Shown here in pieces: positions 26,839 through 36,289 of a DNA stretch of 64,000 bases (position 1 is its first letter; each line of letters opens with the position of its first letter). Under the pieces are notes generated by a model. It saw only the letters and a list, made by a program, of their open reading frames with translations, was not told where the DNA came from and did not search any database. Source of the stretch: Bacillus sp. FJAT-14578 (GTDB taxonomy: Bacteria > Bacillota > Bacilli > Bacillales > Bacillaceae_H); NCBI RefSeq assembly GCF_000504165.1, contig NZ_AYSE01000013.1, positions 22,245 through 86,244 on the forward strand, read 5' to 3'. The position numbers were made by a program, and so were the translations under genes.

Positions 26839-27723
26839 TTAAGATTTCTTACGAAATAACCGTTCTTTTACCTTTTTTCCTGTTTCGGTCATGGCGAGAC
26901 CGCCAAGTGCCGTTTCCCGAAGGGTCCGCGGCATTTCTTTTCCGACCTTATACATCGCTTCAATGACTTCATCACATGGAATTCGGCTTTCCACGCCAGC
27001 AAGAGATAAATCGGCAGCTGAAAAGGCAATCGATGTGCCAATCACATTTCGCTTAATGCAAGGCACTTCAACAAGACCGGCAACTGGGTCACATACTAAG
27101 CCTAATAGTGATTTCATAGCAATCGCTGTCGCATTCACGGCTTGTTTAGGTGTACCTCCTTTTAACTCTACGATTGTTCCCGCCGCCATAGCCGTTGCAG
27201 ATCCTACTTCCGCTTGACAACCCCCGGCTGCACCTGAAATAAAGGAACGATTCGCAATCACATAACCAAGCATACTGGCCGTAAACAAGCCCATGACTAA
27301 TTCTTTATAAGAGGCACCCTCATTTTTATGCAATGAAAACAATACCCCGGGCAAAATACCGGCTGCCCCTGCTGTGGGAGTAGCCACAATGACTCCCATT
27401 CGTGCATTGCTTTCAGAAGTTGCCAGCGAGAAGGTCATTGCATCGCTAATATAATTTCCTGACAGCGCCTTACCTTGATTTATATAGTCGTACATTTTCA
27501 CAGCATCACCGCCGGAAATACCACTTGGCGCAGTCGAGGCATCTTTTATCCCGCTATCAACGGCTTCCCTCATTTTAATCAATCGCTCTTCCATCATGCC
27601 GATAATGGTTTCTTCGCCTCTTCCTGACTTTTTCGCTTCCATCATCAGCATCATTTCACCAATTGTTTTTCGTTCACTCTCACATGCTTGAACAAGCTCT
27701 ACCATGGACTGAATTTCCATCAT
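26839..27723 (-). CDS. sdaAA: L-serine dehydratase, alpha subunit (Fe-S)
   Basis: Converts serine to pyruvate and ammonia with a [4Fe-4S] cluster. The 294 residues include the three cysteine sites [27 protein letters not shown] and the [14 protein letters not shown] substrate loops. Its ATG overlaps the sdaAB stop by 4 bases. Placing both subunits between glyA and gcvT joins glycine breakdown to pyruvate formation in one transcript. Confidence 0.93.
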   Translation of the reverse strand: MMEIQSMVELVQACESERKTIGEMMLMMEAKKSGRGEETIIGMMEERLIKMREAVDSGIKDASTAPSGISGGDAVKMYDYINQGKALSGNYISDAMTFSLATSESNARMGVIVATPTAGAAGILPGVLFSLHKNEGASYKELVMGLFTASMLGYVIANRSFISGAAGGCQAEVGSATAMAAGTIVELKGGTPKQAVNATAIAMKSLLGLVCDPVAGLVEVPCIKRNVIGTSIAFSAADLSLAGVESRIPCDEVIEAMYKVGKEMPRTLRETALGGLAMTETGKKVKERLFRKKS

Positions 27724-28232
27724 ACTGCCCCCACAATTAATTTCCTTCTTGGCTGATACTGATTAGCAAGGGCTGCAAAGTCATCACCAGCGCTTAGGCG
27801 AATATCTACCACCTCTTCATCAATCATAAAGATTTTAGATAAACCACCGCCAAGTGAGGCACCACCTACTTTTACCACACACTCCCCGCGTTTCGCTGTA
27901 ACAACTGTTGTATTCGGATGTTCAAAATACGGACAACTGTCTTCAAGCTGAAATTCATAGGATAGCCCATATTGTGCGGTCAGCTCAATTGAATGTTTAA
28001 TCCGTAAATCATCTGTATCCATTCCAAGCAATCCGCCAAGAAGGGCTTTATCTGTTCCATGACCTCGATGTGTTTCGGAAAAAGAATCATAGAAAATAAT
28101 CATTGCTTCTTCTGGGCACCCGCCTACCAATTCATGAATGAACTTCCCAATCGATACAACACCAGCTGTATGAGAACTGGATGGTCCCACCATAATTGGG
28201 CCGATTATATCAAAACAACTTTGAAATTCCAT
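27720..28232 (-). CDS. sdaAB: L-serine dehydratase, beta subunit, without ACT domain
   Basis: A 170-residue beta subunit: FDIIGPIMVGPSSSHTAGVV and the substrate-pocket GHGTDKALLGGLLG are typical. B. subtilis SdaAB is about 220 residues and ends in an ACT domain that responds to serine. Here the chain stops after LSAGDDFAALANQYQPRRKL with no ACT domain, and the overlapping sdaAA start shows that the short form is genuine. Regulation by serine may therefore be absent or different. The ATG at 28232 follows AAGGGGGGATCGTC. Confidence 0.9.
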   Translation of the reverse strand: MEFQSCFDIIGPIMVGPSSSHTAGVVSIGKFIHELVGGCPEEAMIIFYDSFSETHRGHGTDKALLGGLLGMDTDDLRIKHSIELTAQYGLSYEFQLEDSCPYFEHPNTTVVTAKRGECVVKVGGASLGGGLSKIFMIDEEVVDIRLSAGDDFAALANQYQPRRKLIVGAV

Positions 28233-28247
28233 GACGATCCCCCCTTC

Positions 28248-29498
28248 TTACACAGTGATTGGCTGTTGAAATAACGGATACCCATCACAAATCGCTTTTG
28301 TTGTTTCTTTTGCTTGTTCGAGAACGTGCGGCTCCCCTTTGCTCTTCAAAACAGCTGCGATGACTTTTGCGATCTGCACCATTTCTTCCTTTTTCATCCC
28401 ACGTGTTGTTAAGGCCGCTGTTCCCATGCGGATTCCGCTTGTGACGAACGGGCTTTCAGGATCATATGGAATCGTGTTTTTATTGACGGTAATACCTGCT
28501 TCTTCTAATAATCTCTCTGCCTCTTTTCCTGTTAAGTTCCATGGGCGGACATCTAAAAGAACAATATGATTGTCAGTACCTCCAGAGACAAGCGTTGCGC
28601 CTTCTTTCTTTAATGTTTCGCCGAGTGTTGCTGCATTTTCAATGATTTGTTGGGCATAAGCCTTAAAGCTTGGCTTCAATGCTTCGTTGAAGGCAACCGC
28701 CTTGGCTGCAATGATGTGCATCAACGGTCCACCTTGAATTCCTGGGAACACGGCTTTATTAATAGCTTTCATAATCTCTTCATCGTTTGTTAAAACGATA
28801 CCGCCGCGCGGTCCTCTCAATGTTTTATGAGTAGTGCTTGTCACAACATCTGCATAGGGGATTGGTGATGGATGGAGCCCAGCTGCAACTAGTCCTGCAA
28901 TGTGAGCCATGTCTACCATGAATTTGGCTCCAACTTGATCTGCAATTTCCTTAAAGCGTGCAAAATCTATCGTTCTTGGATAGGCACTTGCCCCTGCAAT
29001 AATCAATTTTGGCTTTTCCTTTTTCGCGATGGCTTCCAGTTCATCATAGTCAATCAAGTGAGTATCTTCTCTCACGCCATAAGATACAATCTCAAACCAT
29101 TTTCCTGAAATGCTGACAGGGCTTCCATGAGTTAAGTGGCCACCATGAGAAAGGTTCATCCCCATCACTTTATCACCAGGCTGAAGCAGTGCGTAAAAAA
29201 CAGCGAGATTTGCTTGTGCACCTGAGTGAGGTTGAACATTGGCATATTTGGCACCGAATAGCTTCGTTAGACGATCGATAGCTGCTTGTTCTGCTACATC
29301 AACAAACTCGCACCCGCCATAGTAACGCTTTCCCGGATAACCTTCGGCATACTTATTGGTCATCACGCTTCCCATTGCATCTAATACATCCTGGCTTACA
29401 AAGTTTTCTGATGCGATCAACTCCAGTGTTTGATGTTGGCGATGCTTCTCTTTCTCGATTGCTTCAAAAATGATCGGATCATTTTTTTGTAAACTCAT
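28248..29498 (-). CDS. glyA: Serine hydroxymethyltransferase
   Basis: PLP enzyme interconverting glycine plus 5,10-methylene-THF with serine. The 416 residues include [11 protein letters not shown], the PLP lysine in [16 protein letters not shown] and [14 protein letters not shown]. It is the first gene behind the tandem glycine riboswitch, which is unusual because Bacillus glyA normally sits in the upp-atp region. This copy is probably dedicated to glycine catabolism. ATG 29498 follows AAGAGGAGGGGT. Confidence 0.95.
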   Translation of the reverse strand: MSLQKNDPIIFEAIEKEKHRQHQTLELIASENFVSQDVLDAMGSVMTNKYAEGYPGKRYYGGCEFVDVAEQAAIDRLTKLFGAKYANVQPHSGAQANLAVFYALLQPGDKVMGMNLSHGGHLTHGSPVSISGKWFEIVSYGVREDTHLIDYDELEAIAKKEKPKLIIAGASAYPRTIDFARFKEIADQVGAKFMVDMAHIAGLVAAGLHPSPIPYADVVTSTTHKTLRGPRGGIVLTNDEEIMKAINKAVFPGIQGGPLMHIIAAKAVAFNEALKPSFKAYAQQIIENAATLGETLKKEGATLVSGGTDNHIVLLDVRPWNLTGKEAERLLEEAGITVNKNTIPYDPESPFVTSGIRMGTAALTTRGMKKEEMVQIAKVIAAVLKSKGEPHVLEQAKETTKAICDGYPLFQQPITV

Positions 29499-29663
29499 TT
29501 ATACCCCTCCTCTTAATTTTGTTCAGACTTCCTTTTGTTGGATCAAACCATATTTTGAAGATTTTAGCATAGCTGGAGATGCTAAATCTCTTTCTCACTA
29601 CAGACCTTCTTTTCCAAGAAAACTGTAGCGAGACAAGACGCTTAACTACCTTTTTTTGCACGC

Positions 29664-29717
29664 AAAAAAGGACAGAAAAGGGTAGCGTAGCGTTCTCTAC
29701 CCTTCTCTGTCCTTTTA
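29664..29717 (-). terminator. Intrinsic terminator of the glycine riboswitch
   Basis: On the minus strand AAAGGACAGAGAAGGGTAG pairs with CTACCCTTTTCTGTCCTTTT, then TTTT. It directly follows the second aptamer, so glycine binding is expected to prevent its formation and let transcription run into glyA. Confidence 0.85.
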
Positions 29718-29903
29718 CCTGAGAGTTTAACTCTATTTTCATAGAGCCTTCCCCTTTGGTGGCGTACTACTGTATACGCGCTCTCCAGAGGTGCGTCCCG
29801 TTGTGGTTCCATCTACCTGAGAGATTTGTTCCAAGGGTCTTTTTGGAACTTGCTCCTTCGGTGGCTTGTCGCATTGCACTCTCCCACAACCGTCATCCGC
29901 TCA
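29718..29903 (-). promoter_or_regulatory. Tandem glycine riboswitch
   Basis: Two aptamers in series on the minus strand. The first spans about 29903-29812, with GGGAGAGTGC, ACCGAAGGAGCAAG and AATCTCTCAGGTA. The second spans about 29792-29718, with CTGGAGAGCGCG, CCACCAAAGGGGAAGG and AAACTCTCAGGTA. These are the paired conserved blocks of the gcvT RNA motif, with a terminator after the second. It leads the operon glyA-sdaAB-sdaAA-gcvT-gcvH-gcvPA-gcvPB. Confidence 0.93.
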
Positions 29904-29924
29904 TATTGAATTTTTGTTATTTTT

Positions 29925-29953
29925 AGAATAATCGGTGAAGATAGGAATGTCAA
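29925..29953 (-). promoter_or_regulatory. SigA promoter of the glycine operon
   Basis: On the minus strand TTGACA (29953-29948), a 17-base spacer and TATTCT (29930-29925) lie about 25 bases ahead of the first glycine aptamer. Confidence 0.75.
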
Positions 29954-29960
29954 TCTTTTT

Positions 29961-29974
29961 TGCAAGCGTTAACA
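29961..29974 (-). promoter_or_regulatory. cre site upstream of the glycine operon promoter
   Basis: TGCAAGCGTTAACA fits the cre consensus TGWAAGCGYTWNCA except for the third base. It is centred about 17 bases upstream of the -35 box, a position compatible with CcpA control of the operon in either direction. Confidence 0.5.
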
Positions 29975-30248
29975 TTATATTTTCTGAAACTCTCATTTTA
30001 CGAATCCCCATTATGGTCATCCAGATAACTCATAGCTGCTTGTTTCATGAGTTTCATCGTTTTTTTTGCTAGTTGACTATTTTTATATCCGTGCTTCTTA
30101 ATTTTCCGCTACCTTTTCCTGAGTAGCCTGAGATTTCACACTATGTTGGCACTAGAAAGATTAGTCCGGACTTATAGCCTCAGCTCTCTTTAGTGTCATT
30201 GTAAGATTCGAAAACTGAGTTAACATAACACACGGTATCAGCAATTAA
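29975..30248. other. Gap without a gene; possible short coding remnant on the minus strand
   Basis: On the minus strand about 33 codons, from about 30100 to 29999, read KKHGYKNSQLAKKTMKLMKQ and AAMSYLDDHNGDS before a stop, but a stop also lies just upstream and there is no start with a ribosome site. It looks like the tail of a lost gene that I cannot identify. The rest shows nothing recognisable. Confidence 0.3.
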
Positions 30249-30282
30249 AAAAGCCTGAGATTTCATAGAATCCAAGGCTTTT
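30249..30282 (-). terminator. Terminator of the polyol permease gene
   Basis: AAAAGCCT and AGGCTTTT enclose an inner GATT/AATC pair; on the minus strand TTTTTTAATT follows. It is 50 bases beyond the permease stop. Confidence 0.65.
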
Positions 30283-30330
30283 CTAATGCAATGTTCTTTA
30301 AGTTGATCTTCAGCTAAAATAGTCTATATT

Positions 30331-31602
30331 CTAGTTTGCTTGCCTTAATAATCGATCTTCTGTCGTTTCGTTTGCTGTTGGAAGCGTAAGAAATTTGGTT
30401 AAGAAAGCGCCAAAGAAATATAAACCTGCAAAAATCCACATTACGCCGCCTACCCCTAAGCTTCCGATAAATAAAGTAACAATTAATGGTCCGACAAAGG
30501 CAGCTAATCCGGAGCCAAGGTTCAATACAGACATGGCTGCTCCCTTATTGTCCGGCGCCAGGGAAGGCACCAACGCTGTGAGAGGCACATAGCCAGCCAT
30601 CGTAATTCCATAGCAGCACGCTACTAGCAGCATTGCCCAATAATTATATCCCACCAGTTGAGGTACATAATAAAAAGCAAGTGTGACGATTCCGCAGCCT
30701 ACCCCTCCGAACCACATAATCGTGTTCTTCCAGCCCAGCTTATCTCCCACAATTCCAAAAATAATGTTAAAAACAATGTTTACGAAGAAAAGTGTGCCCC
30801 AAATTTTGAGCCATTCACTAACGGAGAAGCCAAACTTCGTCATATAAGTAGGTAAAAAGATGATAAAACCAAATTTAGCCGTTGAGTTAATGATCTTAAC
30901 AACTCCGCCAATACCAACTTTGGGATTTTCAAAGGCAATGGTAATCCCCTTAAGCAATTCCTTCACTTTGCTGTCGCTTACCGTTTTTTGCCCTTCAAAT
31001 TTATCTTTGTTCACGATTAAAGCGAATATAGAACCTACAACAACAAAAGCCAGGGCGCTCCATAAAGTCGCAATTTCTCCAATAGCCGTAACGGCATAAC
31101 TAGAATAGAAAGCACCAATTACACTCAGCCCGAGTTCAAAGACAAACCAGAACCAACCTACGGCTCTTCCCAGCATATTTTGCGGAGTTCGATAAGAAAC
31201 CCACACCAAGAATGAGTAAGCAAACAAAGGATACCCAAAACCTCTCAAGGCGTAACCCAGCAACAATATGGAATAGTTCATCTGTGGAATTCCGATAGCG
31301 ATAAAAGCAATCGATCCTATAATAAAAGAAACCAGACCATATGTCATCGCTTTCCTTGGACCCCAGTTTTGTACAAATACACCGGAAAACCAAGAAGAGA
31401 CAGACACAGTAACCCCATAGACTGTAAATAAAAAAGCTGACTTTTCCATCGTCAAACCTTGCTCAACCAGATATGGCGACAGCCAGCCTTGCTCCAAACC
31501 GTCTCCAATCATAAAAACAATAATACCTATATAACCCCAAAATAGATTCGATGGGATACCCATTTTATCTATGAATGGATACTTAGGATTGTAAGTATTC
31601 AT
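30331..31602 (-). CDS. MFS transporter of the polyol permease family (RbtT/DalT-like)
   Basis: A 423-residue, 12-helix major facilitator. LFWGYIGIIVFMIGDGLEQG at helix 1, FSGVFVQNWGPRKAMTYG and GKLGWKNTIMWFGGVGCG-like text match the ribitol/arabinitol permeases RbtT and DalT of Klebsiella closely. Family substrates are linear or cyclic polyols. It is the last gene of the inositol region, so myo- or scyllo-inositol or another polyol is the likely substrate. No AAGCGCTT operator was found in the 199-base gap ahead of it; it may be read from the upstream genes. Confidence 0.8.
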   Translation of the reverse strand: MNTYNPKYPFIDKMGIPSNLFWGYIGIIVFMIGDGLEQGWLSPYLVEQGLTMEKSAFLFTVYGVTVSVSSWFSGVFVQNWGPRKAMTYGLVSFIIGSIAFIAIGIPQMNYSILLLGYALRGFGYPLFAYSFLVWVSYRTPQNMLGRAVGWFWFVFELGLSVIGAFYSSYAVTAIGEIATLWSALAFVVVGSIFALIVNKDKFEGQKTVSDSKVKELLKGITIAFENPKVGIGGVVKIINSTAKFGFIIFLPTYMTKFGFSVSEWLKIWGTLFFVNIVFNIIFGIVGDKLGWKNTIMWFGGVGCGIVTLAFYYVPQLVGYNYWAMLLVACCYGITMAGYVPLTALVPSLAPDNKGAAMSVLNLGSGLAAFVGPLIVTLFIGSLGVGGVMWIFAGLYFFGAFLTKFLTLPTANETTEDRLLRQAN

Positions 31603-31722
31603 TTCTCCACCACCTGTTTTATCCCTATTGCCATATAGACTCGATTTATATTCAACATGAACCCTTTTTCCCTATCCTATGTATAAAGGCCTCTGTTCCC
31701 ACCTCTTACATAAACTCTTCAT

Positions 31723-31756
31723 ATAAGCGGCTGCTAAACTTCATGCAGCCGCTTAT
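31723..31756. terminator. Hairpin between Gfo/Idh gene and polyol permease
   Basis: ATAAGCGGCTGC pairs exactly with GCAGCCGCTTAT over 10 bases. No T-run follows on the minus strand, so read-through into the permease is possible. Confidence 0.5.
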
Positions 31757-31801
31757 GAGCAAATCATTCGATATGACAGCCTCTTCTCTGTCTCGGTTGA
31801 T

Positions 31802-32851
31802 TTACGTAGATTTTACATAAGCGGGATGGAGCTCCACTTTCATTAACTGTCCTGTTTCAAATGACTCCTTGCAAGCGTATCCAAGAATCGTGGATTGAAC
31901 TCCGTCATCTACCGTCACTTTCGGCTGGCGCTGTTCCAAAATACATTGAATAAACTCTTCCACTTCAGTTAAATAGGCCTGTTCAAATCTCTCAATAAAA
32001 CCTTCTGAGCATTCTTTGATTGCCCCCTGCTCCCCGAAGACGGTTACCATATTTTTTTCCGGTACGGTTCCAATGCGAAGCGAACCCTTTGTGCCAATAA
32101 TTTCTGTTTCAATATGATAGCCATGCGCACAGTTACGGCCAGCCACAAAGATTCCCATCGTATTATTTTTAAACTTCACAAGGGCCGCACCTGTTTCTGC
32201 ATCATTTAAGTCATCGAATTCCGGATAAGCATATGCTCCTCCAATAGCCCATACAGAGTCTGCTTCGGATTGCAAATACCATCTGGCAAGATCAAGGTCA
32301 TGGATGCCCATATCCAAAAACAAACCACCGCTGTAATTCTTTTTAGCGAATTTCATAAAACCGTCAATTGCTTTGGCAGGATCCAAGCCGTAACAACGAA
32401 TTAAGACCGGTTCACCAATCGCGCCTTCTTCAATTTTTTTCTTTGCATATACATAAGATTTGTCGTAACGGCGCATAAATCCAACCATGAATACTTGAGA
32501 AGGATGCTTTTCAACCGCCTCTTTTACGCGAATCACCTCGTCTACATACAACCCAAGCGGTTTTTCAGTAAAGACGTGGAATCCTTTCTCCAATGCTTTT
32601 TCAATCTGTTCACAATGAAAGCCAGATGGGGAAGCGATGAAAATGGCATCTAGCTCTTTATTCTCCAGCATTTCATCATAATTGGTATAGCCGTAAGGAA
32701 TTCCCCATTCTCTTTGTGCTTCTTCTATTTCTTCGTTACTAACGCTGCACACGGCATGCAATTCACAATTACGGATGCGAAATGCCAGGTTTTCAGCATG
32801 TTGTCTGCCTAAACGACCTAATCCTACAATCCCAACTCTCACTTTTTTCAT
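31802..32851 (-). CDS. Gfo/Idh/MocA oxidoreductase, inositol 2-dehydrogenase-like
   Basis: A 349-residue NAD(P)-dependent dehydrogenase. The Rossmann start KKVRVGIVGLGRLGRQHAEN, the catalytic lysine in FTEKPLG and the active-site GGLFLDMGIHDLDLARWYL are those of IolG-type enzymes. It is only distantly alike to the iolG at 41297, so the two may act on different inositol isomers (myo- and scyllo-) or on a keto-inositol. It lies 62 bases downstream of iolE, so probably the same transcript. The ATG follows GAGAGGGGATATATAA. Confidence 0.85.
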   Translation of the reverse strand: MKKVRVGIVGLGRLGRQHAENLAFRIRNCELHAVCSVSNEEIEEAQREWGIPYGYTNYDEMLENKELDAIFIASPSGFHCEQIEKALEKGFHVFTEKPLGLYVDEVIRVKEAVEKHPSQVFMVGFMRRYDKSYVYAKKKIEEGAIGEPVLIRCYGLDPAKAIDGFMKFAKKNYSGGLFLDMGIHDLDLARWYLQSEADSVWAIGGAYAYPEFDDLNDAETGAALVKFKNNTMGIFVAGRNCAHGYHIETEIIGTKGSLRIGTVPEKNMVTVFGEQGAIKECSEGFIERFEQAYLTEVEEFIQCILEQRQPKVTVDDGVQSTILGYACKESFETGQLMKVELHPAYVKST

Positions 32852-32913
32852 TTATATATCCCCTCTCTATTATACAAGCGTCCAACTTTATGTAAGGGCT
32901 TTCTTCAGATGTA

Positions 32914-33810
32914 TTAAAGACCGCTTTTTTCTTTTATATATTGGCGTGCTTTCACAGCATATTCAAACGGATTCGCTAATGCAGGATCCTGTTCAGCCTC
33001 CACAACGAACCAGCCTTCATAGTCAGAGTTCGATAATATCAAGAAAATTTCGTCAAATTCAATTATACCATCTCCAGGCACTGTAAATGCGCCCTCTTTC
33101 ACAGCCTGTAAAAAACTTAAATTGTTCTCTTTTACTCGATCTACGACTTCCCCGCGAATATCTTTTAAATGGACATGCTTAATGCGAGACAAGTATTTTT
33201 TCAAAATATAGATTGGATTTTCTCCGGAGAAGACAAGATGCCCTGTATCAAAAAGCAATGAAACAAGCTGAGGGTCTGTCATCTTCATTAACTTTTCAAT
33301 CTCTTCTGTTGTTTGGACACCCGTTCCCATATGGTGATGATACACAATTTTCATGTTCTTCTCTGCAGCTAATTGGCCTAGGTAATTTAATCCTTCAGCA
33401 AGCTTCGTCCACTCTTCTTCTGTAAAAACCGGCTTTTCTTTGAATAATGGGACATCCATTAATCCTTGTATGCTGTGTCCTTGTTCGGATACAACAATCA
33501 CTTTCGCACCCATTTCATACAGGAAATCCCGATGCTCAATGAAAGGCTGAACAGTTTCTTCCAACGGCTTCGTTGTAAGAAATGTACTAAACCATGCACT
33601 TGCAATTTCTAGATTTCGAAATGCTAACGCCTTCTTCAATACCGCTGTATCTCGAGGATATTTATTGCCTACCTCGCTTCCCGTAAATCCAGCCAGTGCC
33701 ATCTCACTAATACATTGTTCAAATGTATTCTCTCCACCCAATTCCGGCATATCGTCATTTGTCCAAGCAATTGGCGCAATGCCAAGCTTGATCGCATTTT
33801 CTCTAAACAT
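32914..33810 (-). CDS. iolE: Myo-inosose-2 dehydratase
   Basis: Dehydrates 2-keto-myo-inositol to the diketone that IolD hydrolyses. A 298-residue TIM-barrel (xylose isomerase-like) protein starting [20 protein letters not shown], the IolE signature. The metal site is in [34 protein letters not shown] and [15 protein letters not shown]. The gap to iolD (237 bases) holds a palindrome and a dispersed repeat. Confidence 0.93.
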   Translation of the reverse strand: MFRENAIKLGIAPIAWTNDDMPELGGENTFEQCISEMALAGFTGSEVGNKYPRDTAVLKKALAFRNLEIASAWFSTFLTTKPLEETVQPFIEHRDFLYEMGAKVIVVSEQGHSIQGLMDVPLFKEKPVFTEEEWTKLAEGLNYLGQLAAEKNMKIVYHHHMGTGVQTTEEIEKLMKMTDPQLVSLLFDTGHLVFSGENPIYILKKYLSRIKHVHLKDIRGEVVDRVKENNLSFLQAVKEGAFTVPGDGIIEFDEIFLILSNSDYEGWFVVEAEQDPALANPFEYAVKARQYIKEKSGL

Positions 33811-33850
33811 TTCTCCATCTCTCCTCTATCTGATAATCGAAAAGGCTTTC

Positions 33851-33905
33851 ATTTCGCCCCGCATTAACGGGCAGGAAGGTCCCCACTGCTGGAAGTTTTC
33901 TTTAT
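33851..33905 (+). repeat. Copy of the dispersed ~50-bp repeat (ACGGGCAGT family)
   Basis: CCCCGCATTAACGGGCAGG, then TCCCCACTGCTGGAAG and TTTTCTTTAT. The first part can form a CCCG/CGGG hairpin and CAG..CTG a second one. It is one of the best preserved copies, with those at 45345 and 59848. Confidence 0.65.
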
Positions 33906-33996
33906 CCTAAATAGGCTTCTCGAAAATGCACTTACCAAATGAGCCTTCCCGGTAATGCTTTTTAGGGGGTATAGGGGAGGAAAGGCCCATTTCGTA

Positions 33997-34032
33997 AGTT
34001 TTCTGGAACGGTGAAGCCCGTTCCAGAAAACT
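33997..34032 (-). terminator. Palindrome just after iolD
   Basis: AGTTTTCTGGAACGG pairs exactly with CCGTTCCAGAAAACT over 6 bases, 16 bases beyond the iolD stop. The following minus-strand sequence has no long T-run, so termination may be partial. Confidence 0.55.
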
Positions 34033-34047
34033 ACTTTACAGCCGTGT

Positions 34048-35982
34048 TTAATAACGTCTTGCTTTCTGTAAATTACTTTCTTTATCCTGATAGGCTGATT
34101 GTATCTTTTCACTGGAGGCTACTTCCGCCACTCCTACATGCCACCAAGAATCATAGCCGTTTGTCATTGTTTTAGGGAGCACTTTAATATCGATTAACGT
34201 CGACACGTTTTGTTTTTTCGCATCCTCGATTGCCGCTTTTAATTCTGAAATGGTTGAAACGCGGTATGTTTTTGCACCATAACCAGCCGCATTGGCCGCA
34301 AAATCAATTTTCATGATGTTCCCGTTTAATTGACCTGTCTCTTGATTGCGGTAACGGAACTCCGTACCGAAACTGCCCATGCCGTTGCCCATTTGCAAGT
34401 TATTGATGCAGCCGAAACCAGAGTTATCAAAAAGGACAATATTGATCTTCTTTCCCTCTTGAAGGCTTGTCACTAGCTCTGAATGAAGCATTTGGTAGCT
34501 GCCATCCCCGACCAGCGCATATACTTCTTTATCCGGCTCAGCCAGTTTCACGCCAAGCGCACCTGACACCTCGTAGCCCATACAAGAGTAGCCGTATTCC
34601 ATATGATACGTGTTCGGTTTGCGGGACACCCACATCCGCTGCAGGTCACCCGGCAGACTTCCCGCCGCCCCAATAATGACCGAATCTTCATCAATCAATT
34701 TGTTGACTTCACCAATCACTTCCGTTTGAGCTAACTGTGTACCCAATACTTCCGAGTATTCCGCTAATGCCGCGTCAAGATGACCGGCCACTTCAGGTGT
34801 AAAGCCTTGCTCCGCGTATCGGATGCTATGCAGGCGTTCTAATTCTGTTTCCCACGCATCCTTAGCAGATGCGATTTCCGTTGTATAGCCCGATTGATAA
34901 CGAACTGCTTCCAATTCCCTTCCTAAGGCAATGAGAGCTTCCTTGGCATCCGCTACAATTTTTACCGCATCGAGCTTACTCGCATGAAATTCGGAGACAT
35001 TGATCGTTAAGAAATCCACTTCTTCATTTTGGAATAGTTGTTTTGATGCTGTCGTAAAGTCAGTAAATCGCGTTCCGATACCAATGACAAGGTCTGCTTC
35101 TTTCGCAATCGTGTTGGCCGCTAAGTTACCTGTAACACCGATGCCGCCAAGGTTATAACGATGATTGCTTTCGATCGCACTTTTTCCAGCCTGCGTTTCC
35201 CCGAATGGGATATGGAAGGCTTCCGAAAATTGCTTTAACGCCTCTGCCGCTTCTGAGTAGCGCACACCGCCGCCGCAAATGATAATAGGTTTTTTCTTTT
35301 CTTTAATAAGCTCCACGGCATCCGCTAAGCTGTCCTGTGTCGGTACACGGCGCTCGATGCGGTGAACGCGTTTCTGGAAGAAATATTCCGGGAAATCCCA
35401 CGCCTCCCCCTGGACATCTTGTGGCAGGCAAACTGTAACAGCACCTGTATCGGCTGGGTTCGTCAAGACGCGCATCGCATTAATCATCGCCGTCATTAAT
35501 TGTTCCGGACGATTGACACGGTCCCAATATTTACTGACGGCACGAAACGCATCATTCGTCGAAATTGATAAATCATGAGTATGTTCGATTTGCTGAAGAA
35601 CAGGATCCGGCTGTCTTGTCGCAAAAACATCACCGGGCAACAGTAATACCGGAATGTTGTTGGCAGAGGCTGTCGCTGCAGCTGTCACCATATTGGCCGA
35701 ACCGGGGCCAACGGAAGCCGTACATGCCATAATTTGCTTGCGGTGTTTTTGCTTCGCAAAAGCAACAGCCGCCTGAGCCATTCCCTGCTCGTTTCGTCCT
35801 TGAAATACCTCAAGCTCACCTGCATCCTCTTCCAGCGCCTGACCAAGCCCCACGACATTTCCATGACCAAAGATCGTAAAGATGCCTTTAATAAATTTTT
35901 CTTGTTTTCCGTCAAATTCCACATATTGTTGATTCAAAAACTTTATCAGCGCTTGCGCCGTCGTCATTCTGATTGTTTTCAT
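34048..35982 (-). CDS. iolD: 3D-(3,5/4)-trihydroxycyclohexane-1,2-dione hydrolase
   Basis: ThDP-dependent ring-opening enzyme of inositol breakdown. The 644 residues follow the acetolactate-synthase plan: PYR domain with the cofactor Glu in [20 protein letters not shown], a central domain ([19 protein letters not shown]) and a PP domain with the thiamine motif [15 protein letters not shown] ending [11 protein letters not shown]. It starts the transcript running to iolE and probably to the dehydrogenase and permease. A LacI-type operator lies about 60 bases upstream. Confidence 0.95.
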   Translation of the reverse strand: MKTIRMTTAQALIKFLNQQYVEFDGKQEKFIKGIFTIFGHGNVVGLGQALEEDAGELEVFQGRNEQGMAQAAVAFAKQKHRKQIMACTASVGPGSANMVTAAATASANNIPVLLLPGDVFATRQPDPVLQQIEHTHDLSISTNDAFRAVSKYWDRVNRPEQLMTAMINAMRVLTNPADTGAVTVCLPQDVQGEAWDFPEYFFQKRVHRIERRVPTQDSLADAVELIKEKKKPIIICGGGVRYSEAAEALKQFSEAFHIPFGETQAGKSAIESNHRYNLGGIGVTGNLAANTIAKEADLVIGIGTRFTDFTTASKQLFQNEEVDFLTINVSEFHASKLDAVKIVADAKEALIALGRELEAVRYQSGYTTEIASAKDAWETELERLHSIRYAEQGFTPEVAGHLDAALAEYSEVLGTQLAQTEVIGEVNKLIDEDSVIIGAAGSLPGDLQRMWVSRKPNTYHMEYGYSCMGYEVSGALGVKLAEPDKEVYALVGDGSYQMLHSELVTSLQEGKKINIVLFDNSGFGCINNLQMGNGMGSFGTEFRYRNQETGQLNGNIMKIDFAANAAGYGAKTYRVSTISELKAAIEDAKKQNVSTLIDIKVLPKTMTNGYDSWWHVGVAEVASSEKIQSAYQDKESNLQKARRY

Positions 35983-36042
35983 TGTTTACCGCCGCCTTTC
36001 TATTTCCTTTTTCTTGTTATATTTCCTGTTAAAATTAAACGA

Positions 36043-36056
36043 TTAAGCGCTTACTC
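36043..36056 (-). promoter_or_regulatory. LacI-type operator upstream of iolD
   Basis: TTAAGCGCTTACTC (minus strand GAGTAAGCGCTTAA) has the same AAGCGCTT core as the operators of iolC, iolG and the ABC importer. It lies about 65 bases upstream of the iolD start. I could not fix the promoter boxes. Confidence 0.6.
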
Positions 36057-36194
36057 ATTTATCTAAAAAAATTAAGATATAAGTGGAGGATTGAAGAGCG
36101 TTATCCCTTATCCATATTGATGAATCTACTAATCACTTTTGATTCAACCCAGTTTTTTCTGTATTTTCCGTTAGGTGAATTTATAAAGCTTTGC

Positions 36195-36245
36195 GTATAA
36201 GCAGTGGGCAAGAAACCAGCCAGGGCTCTTGCCCACTGCTTATAC
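36195..36245. repeat. Perfect 19-bp stem palindrome (first of a pair)
   Basis: GTATAAGCAGTGGGCAAGA pairs exactly with its complement across 13 bases. It lies 1 base from a second palindrome. Confidence 0.6.
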
Positions 36246-36246
36246 G

Positions 36247-36288
36247 TAACTCATTTAGCATGGTTGATTCTTCATGCTAAATGAGTTA
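36247..36288. repeat. Perfect 16-bp stem palindrome (second of a pair)
   Basis: TAACTCATTTAGCATG pairs exactly with CATGCTAAATGAGTTA over a 10-base loop. No T-run follows. Together with the preceding palindrome it repeats the paired layout seen at 10834-10925 and 3257-3337. Confidence 0.6.
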
Positions 36289-36289
36289 T

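Noticed and set aside
29479..29742. 87-residue reading frame upstream of glyA
   Set aside because: It overlaps the glycine riboswitch terminator and second aptamer.
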